DNA from: Macrolepiota albuminosa
Lineage: Eukaryota; Basidiomycota; Agaricomycetes; Agaricales; Agaricaceae
Direction: 5' to 3'
DNA length: 64,000 nt
Assembly: GCA_027475525.1 (NCBI GenBank)
Contig: JAMWFC010000052.1
Span: 496,001 to 560,000 of the forward strand
Both the position numbers and the translations under genes were made by a program. A model generated the notes under the pieces. The model made no database searches, was not told the DNA's origin, and saw only the letters and a program-made list of their open reading frames with translations. Below are positions 1 to 11,216 of this stretch, piece by piece. Position 1 is the stretch's first letter. Every line of letters starts with the position of its first letter.

Positions 1-741
1 TTGTGCCACTAGTCTAGCCTTCTCTTTTCCCTTAATAATTGTCCCATCTGGATTATACTTGAACGCATACACCCATCTGACTCCTATGGCCTTCTTCCCC
101 TCAGGTAAAATTGCCGAAACAAAGACTCCTTGTTCTCTCAAGCTCTTGACTTCTTCCTCCATCGCTCGCCACCAAACTTTGGCATCGGCTCTATTCATTG
201 CTTCTCTGAAATTTTCCGGAGCCTTCGTCAGATCATGATGCTGATTATCTGTGCAAAATGGTGGAGGATCATTTCCGTATGCGACGTAAGCTTTAAAGTC
301 GAAAATGGTCGATTCCTCTAATTGTGTTAAGTCATCCATTGATTCTGGAAAGGTGGCTGACTTTATCCAGGAATGAATGTCTAGCATTGCCGAAAGACTT
401 TGATGCGGTTCTATTCTCGCATGACGATCCGCTCGTAGCTTAGTAAGTTTCTCATTCCTTCGCGCTACGTCTTCAAAGAATGCTCGTCCTGTCTCCGTTT
501 GTCGGATCTGCCGTTTGGGTCTCTGATTTTCTTCAATAGGGGCTGGAGACTGATCGGGCACATTCGTCGTGATAACAGGTGCTTCCATGGAGTGAGTCGA
601 TAATGATGAAGGAGGTGTCGATGCTTCCATGGAGTGAGTCGATGATGATGAAGGAGGTGTCGAACTGGGAGAATGATTCGTGGTTATCGGCGCTATTCCT
701 GGTAGTAGTTTCCCTCGAGTATTTTCATTGAAAACCACATC
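1..741 (-). pseudogene. copia-1 IN-RT linker and start of reverse transcriptase
   Basis: The minus-strand frame of the upstream integrase continues past the TGA at 742-744. It first gives a Ser/Thr-rich linker holding two copies of a 42-bp (14-codon) repeat at about 581-664. Then come the acidic segment typical of the copia linker and the first RT motif, with KVWWRAMEEEV followed by AIGVRWVYAFKYNPDGT and KARLVAQ near base 1. This is the conserved start of the copia RT palm/finger region. The catalytic YxDD motif is beyond the window edge. Identification rests on motif order; confidence is high for the family and low for whether the RT is intact. Confidence 0.8.
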
Positions 742-2892
742 TCATGAGAAGAAGTATCGTCCGTTCAGGTCACGAACACGCCAGCCTATTCTGTTTTCAT
801 TGTATCCCACAAAGATTGCTTCGAACCTTTTCAAATCTCCTTTCCTTCTCGTCTCTTTTGGATTCAACACAAAACACTGACAACCCCAGACCCGAAGATG
901 CGATAAGTCTGGTTTTATTCCTTCAAGCATTTCGTAAGGCGTAGTAAGTCCTGGAAGCGTCATAGTCGGTAACCGGTTTCGAAGATATTGCGCTGTCAGC
1001 ACAGCATCCCCTAAAAAAGACATCGGTAGTCCTGATTCAGCCATTAAGGTCTGCGCCGTGTCTTCAATAGTGCATATGTACCGTTCTGCCTTTCCATTTT
1101 GTTGATGCGCGTAAGGTGCTGTCGCCTGTAAAATGATCCCTTTCTCTGTTAAATAGTCGCGTAATTTGCCCTCTACAAATTCCTTCGCTCCGTCACATCG
1201 AACGACTTTAACTTTGTTCCCGGATTTTAACTCCAATTCGGATTGTACCTTCTTAAAATGTTGTAACGCTTGGTTCTTCTTGGAAAGGAGTTCCGTACGT
1301 CCAATATTAGTAAAGTCATCCAAGATCGAGTGAAAATGACTTGTGTTGCCATTCGAAAACCTCGTAGGAAATGGGCCACAAGAGTCCATATGTAATAAGT
1401 CACCAACGCAATCTGCTCGGCGTTCATTGTTGTCATACGGTCGAGCCGGCTGTTTGCCGATTATGCAAGGTATGCACTGCGAGTTTTCGAATTTGCCTGA
1501 GTAGTCAACCCCAGTGACAAAATTCTTTGTCAGTACCATCCGTGTCGTGTCCTTTGCCGGGTGACCCATGCGTCTGTGCCAAAGTTCTGGTGTGACAGGT
1601 ACAGTCGGAAAAGAAACCGGGGTATGTCCAAGAGCGGAAAAAGATATGTCGTCTTCAACACGAGGTAATACAAAGTCACAATAGAGAAAAGACAGTCTCT
1701 TATGCACCATGGCTGATAATGACTTGCCGGAAAGGTGTTTCGAAGTCGATGGAAAGAACAGGGATGTGGAATCTTTTTCAAAGATCAATTTCATGTTGTT
1801 CTTGACCATGGAACCGACAGAGAGTAAGTTGATGGGTACGTCAGGTGCATGCAAGCAATCTTTCAAGACAAGAATAACATTCTTTCCATCAATATGAGTG
1901 CGAAATTTAACGTCACCCCGAGCAAGCGTAGTAAGAGTACCGCAGTTCGCAGTACCGACAGGTACCGCCTGTTCCGGATGATATGTCCAGAAGTAACGCT
2001 TGTCTTTGATAATGTGCGCTGTACAACCAGAATCGAGTATTGAGTTGAATTTGGATGTAATGGAGGCCAAGGCAACTGGCGTCAACGAGCTTACAAAAGC
2101 CAGATAAAGAGCAGAGTCGTTAACCTTAAGGGAATCGGTGTAAAGATGGAAATCATTGTCATTCTCCTCAAGCTCTTCAACGGTATGGAGTACAGTAGTA
2201 TCAATTTCTTTGGTAAGGAACGTTGCTGGTGGAGAGATTGGTTCTGTAGTAGAGTCGTTCGAAACAGCGATATTTGCTTTGGGTCGATTCAAATTGTCCT
2301 TCGCACCTTCCACCGCATTTCCCCTTCTCTGAGTAGTGTCATTCGTAGTAGACGTAGACGTCGATGTGGTAACAGGATTGTTTTTCTGAACATGTTGAGG
2401 TTTAGAATTAGGTTGTAACATAGCTTGACGTCGCCGAACATCGATATCGATCTCCAAAATGGCATCTGCAAGTGTAAAGAAATCGAATATCCCCTCTGGA
2501 CTACCTTCCCATGACCTCCTCACTTCCTCCCGAAGGACATTGTAAGCACAATGGTCTGGAATTCCATCCATAAATCTCTGTATCTTTTCGTAGTTGGTGA
2601 AGTCCCAAGGTGTCGTAGACAATTGATTGACCGCAATTCTCCAGGATTGGACGTATGCAGGAATCGCATTGGCCGCACATGCCAAACGAAGTACGGAATC
2701 CTTAATTCGTTGCGCTGAGGCTGCACTACCCACACTGAAACGCTTCCTCAGAAATTCCAAAAGATCACGAGAAGTGCGCCGGAAAATTGTAAGGGCCACT
2801 GCGAGCCAGTGGTAACGAGTTAAATATGTCGGCAGAAAGTCGTCCAGAAATGATATAGGAACAAATGTTGTCGTTCCTCCAAAATTCCTCAT
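742..2892 (-). pseudogene. copia-1 Gag C-terminus, protease, GAG-pre-integrase and integrase
   Basis: The roughly 716-codon frame starts in mid-Gag (LSTTPWDF, VLREEVRR) and holds an aspartic protease motif ILDSGCTAHII near residue 285. A pre-integrase zinc-binding domain (LWHRRMGHP, then CIPC) lies near residues 436-475, and a retroviral-type integrase core follows with Asp in LHMDSCGPF (about 502), Asp in VVRCDGAKEF (about 565) and Glu in QQNGKAERY (about 600). The function is processing of the polyprotein and insertion of cDNA. The frame is closed by TGA at 744-742, but the same frame continues with sensible coding on the far side, consistent with one CGA-to-TGA change. No cysteine knuckle of the CCHC type is evident in this Gag. 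Confidence 0.85.
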
Positions 2893-4006
2893 ACGCCGTC
2901 AGTTCCATTTGTGACTGATGGGGAGGATATGGAGGTGGAAGAGCAAGTCGACAGGTTGGGTCAAATGGTGCATTCAGTGAAGGTATAGGACAGACGTGAC
3001 CATTGAGACCCAAGTGGTCAATGAGGGCCAAGACGGGATTGATCCATGTCCCCCAGTCTGCTGAAGAATTGAAGCGAGGTATCGTGGTCAGAGAGGGTAA
3101 TTTTGAATCTAACATCGCCGAACCCAAAGGTCGAATATTGTGGTGTGGAGCAGGAACTGGATGCTGTGGAAAATAGGGACCCAAGTCCGGTTGTGGTGGA
3201 AGGACTGGTGCACCAAACGGATATTCTTGGGGAATGCCAGCGAAGTGATTCGGTAAAGGAGTGTCCAGAATAACTGGAGCATGAGGTAATTGTTGTTGGT
3301 TTGGAAAAACTTGAGGAATAGGAGGAAAAGGAGTATGAGGAGGTGCTCGAAATCCTGGAGTTGCACGTTGAGGCATAGGCTGATGGATCTGAGGTGAACG
3401 TAACACTGGCGGCGGCGTCATATGTAGGAATACAGAAGGCGTTCGAGAGAGCGGTACAGGAGGGACATGATGAGGAGTAGGCGGTGTGAAAGTTTGAAGA
3501 AAAACAGAAGGTGGTCGAGATAAAATACGTGGAACCGGAGAAGGCGGTGTAACAGGAAGATTATGTTGATGATATTGCGGAACTAGCGGAGGGGTGGGAT
3601 TAACCTCATTATTCGATGGTCCATTGACAAAAGGAGTCTGAGGAAGAGGAGAAAGATGATTTACAGGGGCAGAAGTAACTGGAATTGACGCATATACTGG
3701 GTGATTTTGCGTGGTACGCGAAGCAGACGGTGTGGGAGTCGGTGTGACTGATTTGCGATTCAAGTAACTGTTGCGTAAAGCTGAAGTAGCACGCGGAATA
3801 AAGGATCTCGAAGATCCCGAAGATATATGCGTATCAGAAGTTGAAGGGTGTGAAGTCCCGGAAGAAACAGATTGTAAATGGGGTGGCAAATCATGAGAGT
3901 ACCCGGATTGAGACGTAGGGGCCATTGGGGCGATCCACGGAGCCTGACGTGAAGATGACGCAGCAGTCCGCTGTGGATTACGACGGTGTTGAAACAGATC
4001 AGTCAT
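2765..4006 (-). pseudogene. copia-1 gag, N-terminal part
   Basis: The ATG at 4006 is the first after the primer-binding site and starts MTDLFQHRRN. The same MTD start is recognisable in copia-2. About 260 N-terminal residues are Pro/Ser/Thr/His-rich and presumably disordered. From about residue 300 a folded Gag region begins (LPSLTTIPRFNSSADWGTW, then a LIDHLGLNGHVC segment), which is shared with copia-2. The frame ends at 2765, but the homologous downstream Gag continues in another frame from about 2785. In copia-2 the two parts are in one frame, so copia-1 carries a small frameshift just after the NFPAH residues near 2775. This is mid-Gag, so I read it as damage rather than programmed frameshifting. 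Confidence 0.8.
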
Positions 4007-4074
4007 GATGACCGTCTGACCAGACGAGAAAGATTTCAGCTGTACAGAAAATACCCAAAGTCTCAGAAGAGACG

Positions 4075-4086
4075 GGGCCCATAACC
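4075..4086 (-). promoter_or_regulatory. copia-1 primer-binding site (half tRNA-iMet type)
   Basis: The minus strand reads GGTTATGGGCCC immediately after the LTR. This complements the anticodon stem-loop of eukaryotic initiator tRNA-Met (GGGCCCAUAACC contains the CAU anticodon) rather than a tRNA 3' end. It matches the half-tRNA priming known for Drosophila copia. The same 12-mer abuts the copia-3 LTR. Confidence 0.75.
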
Positions 4087-4497
4087 TGTTGGGCTAAGCC
4101 TGACAACTTAATACTAATGATTGATACAAGAACCTCAGTGTCTGTCAAGATGATGGTAAACAACTGAATTATAATACCTAATGATTGATACAAGCTGTAT
4201 CATATGTAAGATAGGTATTTATAAGAAGGAAAAACTAAGTACTCACAACCTCAGTGTCCGTCAAGATGATGGTAAACAACTGAGGTTGTATGACGCGCCA
4301 TCGCAAGTCCATGTCAATGATCATGTGACCGCTTAATCAGCTGACTCTCCTGATCAGGATAACAGCTACTTTAGTAGTGGGTCTATGTTCTGCGAACGAC
4401 ACTGGCGAAATTTTCAGGTCTGACTTTTTATCACATGTTACTATGTTACTATTCGATATCTACCTACGCTATAGCTATGGTCGCATCTGTTACAACA
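4087..4497 (-). repeat. copia-1 5' LTR (411 bp)
   Basis: On the plus strand the LTR runs from TGTTGGGC at 4087, touching the primer-binding site, to TACAACA at 4497, so its ends are TGTTG/CAACA inverted. It contains an internal imperfect duplication: CTCAGTGTCYGTCAAGATGA-type sequence near 4134-4165 recurs near 4250-4285, and TAATGATTGATACAAG occurs twice. The partner LTR is outside the window. Confidence 0.75.
4216..4223 (-). promoter_or_regulatory. TATA box in copia-1 LTR
   Basis: The minus strand reads TATAAATA inside the LTR, in the orientation of the element. It is a plausible core promoter for the genomic transcript. Position and motif are seen directly; activity is inferred. Confidence 0.45.
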
Positions 4498-6213
4498 CGC
4501 CACGGTAGACCTATTCAAAGCAGAAACTTCTAACTATACAATGGGCAAGTGGGGTAGCATCAAAATCCCTGAGGGGAAAGCTTGCCACCACTGCATTCGA
4601 AATACACTGTTCCTCAGTATTACGCCATTTTTCCCCAATACGATCTTCGGGCTTCCCCCGTTCCATAATGTTTTGCTGGTCATTGTGTTTCTCCTACCCT
4701 CGGCCCCTATAGTTTCCCTATTTTTAGTGTTACTGCACTCTTTTGTCGTTCTCCTCTTACAAGTATGATCATCTTTTTGGAGTCCTACTCTCAGCCCCTA
4801 TAGTTTCCCTATTTTTTGTCTTATTTCACGCTCCCTGGCCCCTTTTTTTGAAACCTGTCTTACTTAAGTCTTCTTTTGGTTTGTGTGTTCACTATTTATG
4901 TTTCTTTTTAATCATTGATAGGACTTGTACGCCATTTCCCTCATTCTCCTCTTACGAGTATGAGCGTCTTGTTGGAGTCCTCTGTCTTTCCTGTTGTTTT
5001 TGACACCTCTATCAATCGCAGTACTCTTCCTACCACATTTTCTCTTGCTCTCGGCACCCCTTTGCCTACCATTCTTGAAAGTGCCTTCCTAGTGACTTCA
5101 TTTCATCCTTGAACATCGTTTTCTTGTCTTGTCTTGTTTTCTATTTTGCCAGACTGTTCTTCTGTCACTCTCGGTCTTGATCGGTCTAGTTCTGCCTCAA
5201 GATGATTGCATGTCACATGCTACTGGTGTGTTCTTTCTCTTGGTTTGATTGCTCCTTATTCCTTCTTAGGTTGCTTCCCTCCACCTCACTGCTCAGATTC
5301 TGTTGATGCCCATGGTCTATCCCCTTCACAAATTACTTCTAATTCAAATTTACCATTTGTATTGAAAATCATGAATATTATATTTTCTGTCAATGACAGC
5401 AAATCCTTTGCATTGTCATTCTTTTCTTCTGATGTCTTGTATGAATTTTTTGCCATGTTCAAAGGAGGTTTTGAGACCCCTATTTGCCTCACATTCATCA
5501 GCTGCAATGAATTATCTCATGAGGAAAGAAATTTATTGCACCTATCTAGACTTGATGTTCTAGTATTGAAATGTCTTTAATTCGACCACTGTTTGATCTC
5601 TGATGTGGAACGCAACAGATTTTTCATTGTGCCTGGCAAAATATGAGAGGTGGGGTTGTACCTGTTATGCAACACTGTGGTCTGAATTCAATCTTCATAT
5701 ATGCAGAGTCGAGGCCAATTGTCCAAAAACACCACAATGATTGAGAGATGACAGTGGATTCCAATTCTTGTTGTGCCTCGAGCCAGACATTGTCTTCAAT
5801 TCCAACAATAGATATGGAGGGTTTATTGAATGGCAATTAAATGACATTCATGGTTGATATTGGACAGGCAGATTTGTTTATTAACTGGAATTGCAATGAA
5901 TTTTTTTTCCAAATAACAGGACAGGTTAATAGATTCTAACATTTGAATTTCAACGATACAATTATCAGCAGCCTAGCAATTCCAGCTCTCAAAAGTAGCA
6001 GGTGGTGCAGCTGCAAAGCACTTTTTAAACATTATAATGTCATACAGGACTGTTGACCAAGAAGATCTATTGGGTTAGCTGATACATCTGGTCACGTAGT
6101 AATGGAAATAAATTCACGTTGATGTGTCTACCAGCCTCAGTGTTCTCTCTATCATTACAGACAGATATCTGAGGCACTATTTTCTGTTTGTAGGCTTTTA
6201 TTTCAGTCTAGCA
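4498..6213. other. Unassigned spacer, pyrimidine-rich, probably ending in a decayed copia-2 LTR
   Basis: No convincing gene. Between about 4600 and 5140 the plus strand is strongly T/C-rich with imperfect direct repeats: GCCCCTATAGTTTCCCTATT occurs at 4703 and 4794, and a CTCCTCTTAC...TTGGAGTCCT block at 4751 and 4946. The 5200-6050 stretch is AT-rich without recognisable coding. The last few hundred bases before 6213 should be the copia-2 5' LTR, because a degenerate primer-binding site follows, but I cannot place its left end. The short frame at 4541-4768 has a CHHC pair only. Confidence 0.4.
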
Positions 6214-6225
6214 GGTTATGGGCAT
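6214..6225 (+). promoter_or_regulatory. copia-2 primer-binding site, degenerate
   Basis: The plus strand reads GGTTATGGGC followed by AT, against GGTTATGGGCCC in copia-1, preceded by CTAGCA, a possible LTR end. It lies about 110 bp upstream of the copia-2 gag start, similar to the spacing in copia-1. It is the same half tRNA-iMet type. Confidence 0.5.
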
Positions 6226-6337
6226 CTTTTTTAGGATTGCTATCTTATTTGAGTCATACAGGACAAATTTTACATGCATATTATCAATTATTATGACTTT
6301 GATCACTTGGGTTTTTCTTTCAACAGGGTCATCATAA

Positions 6338-7568
6338 TGACTGATCCTTTTTACCAGCATAATATGCCTCAGGCAACTTTGTCATCTTCAGGGCAAGTTC
6401 TAGTGGCTTTTTTCACAAGTCATTCTCATTAGTCTGCTTTGATTTGAGACTTGCCTCTGCATACAACTACCTTTCCCCCTGATTCAGCAAACACTTTAGT
6501 CTCTGATACACATATAGATTCTCCAAAATGCTCTAGATCCTTCATTCCATGTGCTTCAACAAATCATACTTGCTTTTCCCAACTGTCTCTAGCTACACCT
6601 ACTCTATGAATTCCACAGACTTCTGTCCATGCTCTGACTCCAGTTTGTGTGACAAATCCCTCTCCTGTTTTGAATCAGGCTGATCAAAGAGGGAACTGAC
6701 CTGCTTGTTCAATTCCTCCAGTTTCTATTCTCAATACATACATGCCCCTTTTTCTGGTACTGTTTACTCTTTCACATCCTCCTTTGGTCTTCTTGACTCG
6801 TCAAATTCCTATCTCTTGATCTAATTTGGGTCTTCTCAACAATTTGAATTGTCTGTTGCATCCTCAAGTCAATAACAATCATCTCCAACATTATCCAATT
6901 ATTCCATTGTCTTGTCTCCCCTCTGCTTTCCACAACACCACTCCTGTTTCTGTCAACAATCTGATTCTGAATTGTCTTCCAGATCAGTTTCAAGCACTGA
7001 CACTGCCTGTACATCACCAACAACCTTTTATGGCTGGGTCTCTACTGCCACACCAGTGGATCCCATACATCAATCCATTAGTCCACCAACAGGCTGGATA
7101 TGAAGCATGTCCTCATCAGCAATACATGAATGAACCATTTTCCAATTTTCCTGACCATGCCTACAATTATCATCACTATGATCCTTCGATGGTCAACCCA
7201 CCTCAACAGACTTCAATTCATACAGATCCCAAACTTCCTCCACTTACAACTATCTCTTGCTTTAATTTGTCAGCCAACTGGGGGCTCTAGATTAATCTAT
7301 TTATAGTGCTGATAGACCATCTTGGATTAAATGGCCATGTTTGCTCTCTTCCACTGCCAGCAAGAGGAAGCAAATTGAATATCTCCACAGAAAGTTGTTC
7401 TGAAATAATATAAGAACAAATATTATTGTTCTTTCAAAAAAACTTATAATTGGTCAAATCTTCCTGGATAGCATGAGGTGGGTAAGGAGGGGGTATTGTG
7501 AACTGGCACATTGGGTTAAACAGTGCTCCTAAATGGCCCTTTCAATTTTCCTATGCATACTGCTAGAG
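6338..7568 (+). pseudogene. copia-2 gag, 5' portion (decayed; target of gypsy A)
   Basis: Translation from the ATG at 6338 (MTDPFYQHN) parallels copia-1 Gag, including SDTHI and RSFIP words and later LPPLTTISCFNLSANWG and LIDHLGLNGHVC. It is interrupted by several stops of all three kinds. Bases about 7345-7530 are inverted relative to the rest: read on the minus strand they give FNPMCQFTIPPPYPPH and NNNICSYIIS, the missing middle of this Gag region. After the inverted piece the plus frame resumes with GPFNFPMHTAR and would run straight into the sequence at 30802. Gag therefore brackets the whole 23.2-kb gypsy A insertion. CpG is scarce. Confidence 0.85.
7345..7530 (-). repeat. Micro-inversion inside copia-2 gag (about 186 bp)
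   Basis: The segment aligns to copia-1 Gag in the opposite orientation to its flanks. HVC on its left and GPFNFP on its right are contiguous with it in copia-1 once it is flipped. Endpoints are approximate to some 10 bp. Confidence 0.75.
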
Positions 7569-7746
7569 TGTAACCGGAGTTACAGGTTAGAACTATCTTG
7601 TGTGTATCACACAAGTGCTAAATCAGACCGCAGTATCGGATTTGACTAGTACTTAGAGTGAAAACAAGATGTTGTCTTACATAATACTCTACTAATTGAT
7701 TATAGCATCGTTGACGCTAAGAACACGGATGGATGACTCCGTTACA
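7569..7746 (-). repeat. gypsy A 3' LTR
   Basis: 178 bp starting TGTAACCGGAGTTAC on the plus strand and ending ACTCCGTTACA. The terminal inverted arms extend over about 10 bp. It is near-identical to 30619-30796, with the differences ACAGG versus ACGGG and ACATA versus ACGTA. The TSD TAGAG lies at 7564-7568. Confidence 0.95.
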
Positions 7747-8102
7747 TACCCCCCAATGAGACCGAATACTCGGTCTTTTAGAAAGGGAGGTAGAGCGAGA
7801 TGAAAGATGCACGGTAGTGCAAACAACGGATGAATACACGCGTATGGCGTGGCTGCAAGGCGTTAGCACTCATGCGCAATGGAGATGTGTTGTCTGGACA
7901 CAATAGGACACAGTCCTTATAAGACAAGGGTGCAGGTTGCGCCAGCAGTAGATAAAAATTATATATAAACAAAATATAAAAACAAAAAGGATGACCCCTC
8001 CTCTGGGTCCGCTGTATCTACACGCGACTCTAGAGTGCGTATCAGCTGAAATGGTTCGAGTGAAATACTCGGAGGTACATACACAATAAAGTATACAAGG
8101 GT
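7747..8102 (-). other. gypsy A polypurine tract and 3' untranslated region
   Basis: On the minus strand TTGGGGGGTA (7756-7747) abuts the 3' LTR and is the expected polypurine tract for plus-strand priming. The remaining roughly 340 bp up to the stop of ORF2 contain no frame or repeat I recognise. Confidence 0.7.
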
Positions 8103-11051
8103 CTATGACCCGGATGACAATGCTCCCGCAACAGCGCCCGTCTCAGTCACCATTGCCTCCTCCTCCAGTGTGACGTTAATCGCGGGAGGGGGAGGCGCCG
8201 ATTCCGTCCTCGGTGGGGTTATAGGCCCCTCGACTGCAGGCGTGTCTACCACCATAGGCTCTGTTAGTGCGACGTTAATTGCTGAAGCGGTGGTGGTAAG
8301 CGTACCCTGCTCTGCCGTGCGTGACAGGAGATTGACCTGGCCTGGGTCCATGTCCGCTGTTGGCAGGTCATGCGCTGCTGAGCACTTTAGGAGGTTGACC
8401 CGATTCGGGTCCATACCAATCAAGTAATAGAGGCCGTTGGCCTCAGGGTTTTCCAGGAGCTTGCTCTCCTCGTGGTGCTTGAACATGAGACAATAGTGAT
8501 CGTCTTCAGTCATCTCCTGCCATCCATCCCATTGCAGGATTGCGGCAGGGGTGCCATACTTGGAGAGGCGCTCCATGCGCTTGTCATCAACCTGCTTGAA
8601 GATGTCCATAGACATCGTGGGGGAATGGAACTGCTGTTCCAGGAAGACTACGCCGTACGTGTACACGTGGTCTACCCATTCCAGCGGGATCCGGTTGTGC
8701 AGAAGGACGCGTAACGCGTCATCGTCGGAAAAGTTCCGTGCATGGTCGTCGGGCACGTGAACTTGGTGAATTTCGAGCTGCGGCCCACGTTGGGGCTCAA
8801 ATGGCTGCTTGGGGAACATGGCATCATACGAGGCAATCGCCTCTCGATAAAGCCCTGGACGGGCCACGACGAGGGTCATGCGCCGTACGATCACCGGCTT
8901 GGCTGCGCTGTTAGCGCACAATGCTCGACATAAGGCGAACCCAAAGAGGGTCCGCCAGTGCATGCGATAGGCATGATCCACGGCGATACCTTGATAGGTA
9001 TTTTCCAACCCAGGTCGGCCAAAGACCAGCGCGTACTGCGCCAATTGGTCGAGGTCAAACAGTGTGGCTGGATCCTGAGCGCGCATTACGCGCAACGCCG
9101 TGGTGCCATCGTCTTTCGTGCGCAAAAAGCGCCCCGGAATGTGTCGTCACTCGACAAGAGCAAGGTCGTCAGGGCCCTGCATCGGGTTGACAAGTTCTTG
9201 GTACCTAGGCTCCTTCATCAGGAGCTGCATGGTTCGATCATGCAGAGCCTCCACTGTTCGCTGCACAAACATCTGGAGCTCTGTGATCAACATATACGCG
9301 ACGATTCTGTCGTGACGTGGGACGTGCACATTTGCGTAATACTTATAGAGCTGGTCCAGCTCTAGCGGAGTGCGGGGAAGACCGCGTGGGGCATGCTTAT
9401 ACACAATCGGGCCCAGGATGTGGGCAGGATGGCCAGAGGAATATTCATATGACGCCGCTCTATTGGCGTCAGCTCCCATCAACACTGTATTCATAGCATA
9501 CGAATAATAGGTGCAATGGCTGAGTGCTCCTCTAAAGCACGAGTTCATTCGCTCGATATCGAGCGGACCCCACACCTTCACCCCCAAGCCATCGGGAATC
9601 CTCCCCGAGCATTCATCCTCGGCCCTAGACTTCTGGGCCTTTAGCTCCTTGGCGTGAATCGCCTTCTTCTTTGCAATGCGCTTATTGCGCGATACTTGTT
9701 GGAATCGGTCCACGGCCGATTCCCCCTCCTCCCTGTCCTCCTCCTGCTCCGAACTCGACTCTCCATAGTCGCTCTCGTCGGACAGGGATGGTACTGGTTT
9801 TTTGCCTTTATCAGGCCTAGTCTTCCCTCTCGAGGTCGCCACCAGACCATCATACTGCTCCGGCGTATGGGGGTCTGGGGTCAAGACGACCATGGGATAC
9901 TTTTCTGGTGGGGCCGGTACAAACACCGGCAGCATGAACAACATCTGGACTTCTCCCGCTCGTGTGGGAATGCCAGCAGGAAAGAGTATAACCTTCAATT
10001 TGGAGGCATTGAGAGGCGGCTTGCGGCCGCGGCGCTGACGAGACAGCCCCGACTTGGTCAGGGCGGACGATTCTGGTTGTGGCTGAGCCACCGGAGGGGC
10101 AGGCGTATTTTGCGCCAGAGTATTCCCTCCAGGCCCAGCGCAAGGAGTGACAGTAACGGGCGCTCTTGGCGCCACAATGACGGGTTTGGGCCCCCTAGGT
10201 GGGGCCTGAGATAATGTGGCTTCCCGCTGACCCAGAGACAGACCTGCCAAGGGTTCACTGACGGCAGCCAGCGACTCTGAAGAGGCCTGCGGGCCCGACT
10301 CAGGTAACCGCAATGATGAAGCCATGGGCTGAGCAGGCTGCTCATGGCGCGTGAATTGTGCTTCCGACGGCATCCTTGGCCATGGAGGGTCGACCGGTCA
10401 ACTGGGCTGATATTTAGCCCTTTTGACCTCAGCAGTCGATTCCTCACTCGTGGCAATTTTGCGCTTAGACGCGCGTTCGATCTGCTCCAGCGCTGTGACG
10501 CACTGCCTCTTCATCAGCTCGATCTGGTCGAGCAATCCCTCCATTACCATCACGGCCAAACTGTTCTGCAGGAAGGACGCAGTTGCAGGGACTGGCTGTC
10601 CTGCTGCTTCTAGTCTGCCCAACAGCACGTCTGGCACTGCTACACTCTGCGCTTGTGGCGCAGGCTCCCCATATGACTCTTCCACGGGCCGATGCGCCCA
10701 TGGTACTGACAGCGGCCCCGTCACCACGCCTGCATACGTCAGATGCGACGCAGCTGGACATGCCGACGGTTCCTGATAATAGCGCTTGTGGCATGTGCTG
10801 TCCTCCGGGCACCCATAGCGCCCTTCGTCATCGACCTCCATCTCTTGCGAGTGGAGGGGTGTCTGGTAAGGAAGTGGCTTGGCACGGCCTGGGTAGGCCA
10901 CGCCTGCTGACTGAAACTGGCTTACCGCCAGATATGGCGGCTGCCTCTGGTACTGATCGGGGTAATCACGATTTTGTATGTTCGGGGGTCTCCCCCCTCC
11001 ACTAGAGCCTTGCCGGCTCTGATCACCCTTTTGCGGCCTCCAATAGGCCAT
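8103..11051 (-). CDS. gypsy A ORF2, unrecognised protein (982 codons, two in-frame TGA)
   Basis: One frame runs from MAYWRPQKG at 11051 to TAG at 8103, interrupted only by TGA at 10400-10398 and 9149-9147. The three open pieces (217, 408 and 340 residues) are exactly in phase. Residues 1-220 are low-complexity with a Cys cluster around RYGCPEDSTCHKRYY. The middle is Pro/Ala-rich, then acidic (SDYGESSSEQEEDREEGES) and basic, followed by a folded-looking region (LDQLYKYYANVHVPRH, VQRTVEALHDRTMQLL, then after the second TGA ALCRALCANSAAKPV and LLHNRIPLEWVDHVYTYGV). The tail is again low-complexity. It lies 165 bp after the pol stop on the same strand, the place env occupies in some gypsies, but I see no signal peptide or membrane segment. 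I do not recognise the family. Both stops could be CGA-to-TGA changes. Confidence 0.7.
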
Positions 11052-11216
11052 TTTAACTAAACACGTAGACTACGTGTATTGGGACTGAGAAAAGAAAGAA
11101 AAAAAAAAACAATCTCCCAACTCCGCTAGTGGTGTAAACAACCACAAATACACGCCACTCGGCTTTTCACCGGCGATCAGAGTGGACTTCGTCCACATTC
11201 CACCACCACACATGCA
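11052..11216 (-). other. gypsy A spacer between pol and ORF2
   Basis: The spacer holds an A-run (about 11094-11110), a near-palindrome ACACGTAGACTACGTGT (11061-11077) and a hairpin GTGGACTTCGTCCAC (11183-11197). The same 15-mer recurs within gag near 29297. The spacer could carry a translation-reinitiation or subgenomic start signal, but nothing shows that. Confidence 0.4.

Larger units (their letters stand above)
1..4497 (-). mobile_element. copia-1, Ty1/copia LTR retrotransposon, 5' part in window
   Basis: This is a minus-strand Ty1/copia element. Read 5' to 3' it has an LTR (4497-4087), a primer-binding site directly abutting it (4086-4075), gag (from 4006), protease, integrase, and the beginning of reverse transcriptase running off the window at base 1. 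The order PR-IN-RT is diagnostic of copia rather than gypsy. The rest of RT, RNase H and the 3' LTR must lie left of the window, so LTR divergence and target duplication cannot be judged. The coding region keeps many CpGs and few breaks, so it is much younger than copia-2 and copia-3. Confidence 0.93.

Noticed and set aside
4541..4768. Short frame starting MGKWGSIKIPEGKACHHC, reminiscent of a zf-4CXXC_R1 first exon
   Set aside because: Only one CX2C pair is present, and the sequence continues into low-complexity pyrimidine DNA; no further cysteines or splice-consistent exon follow.
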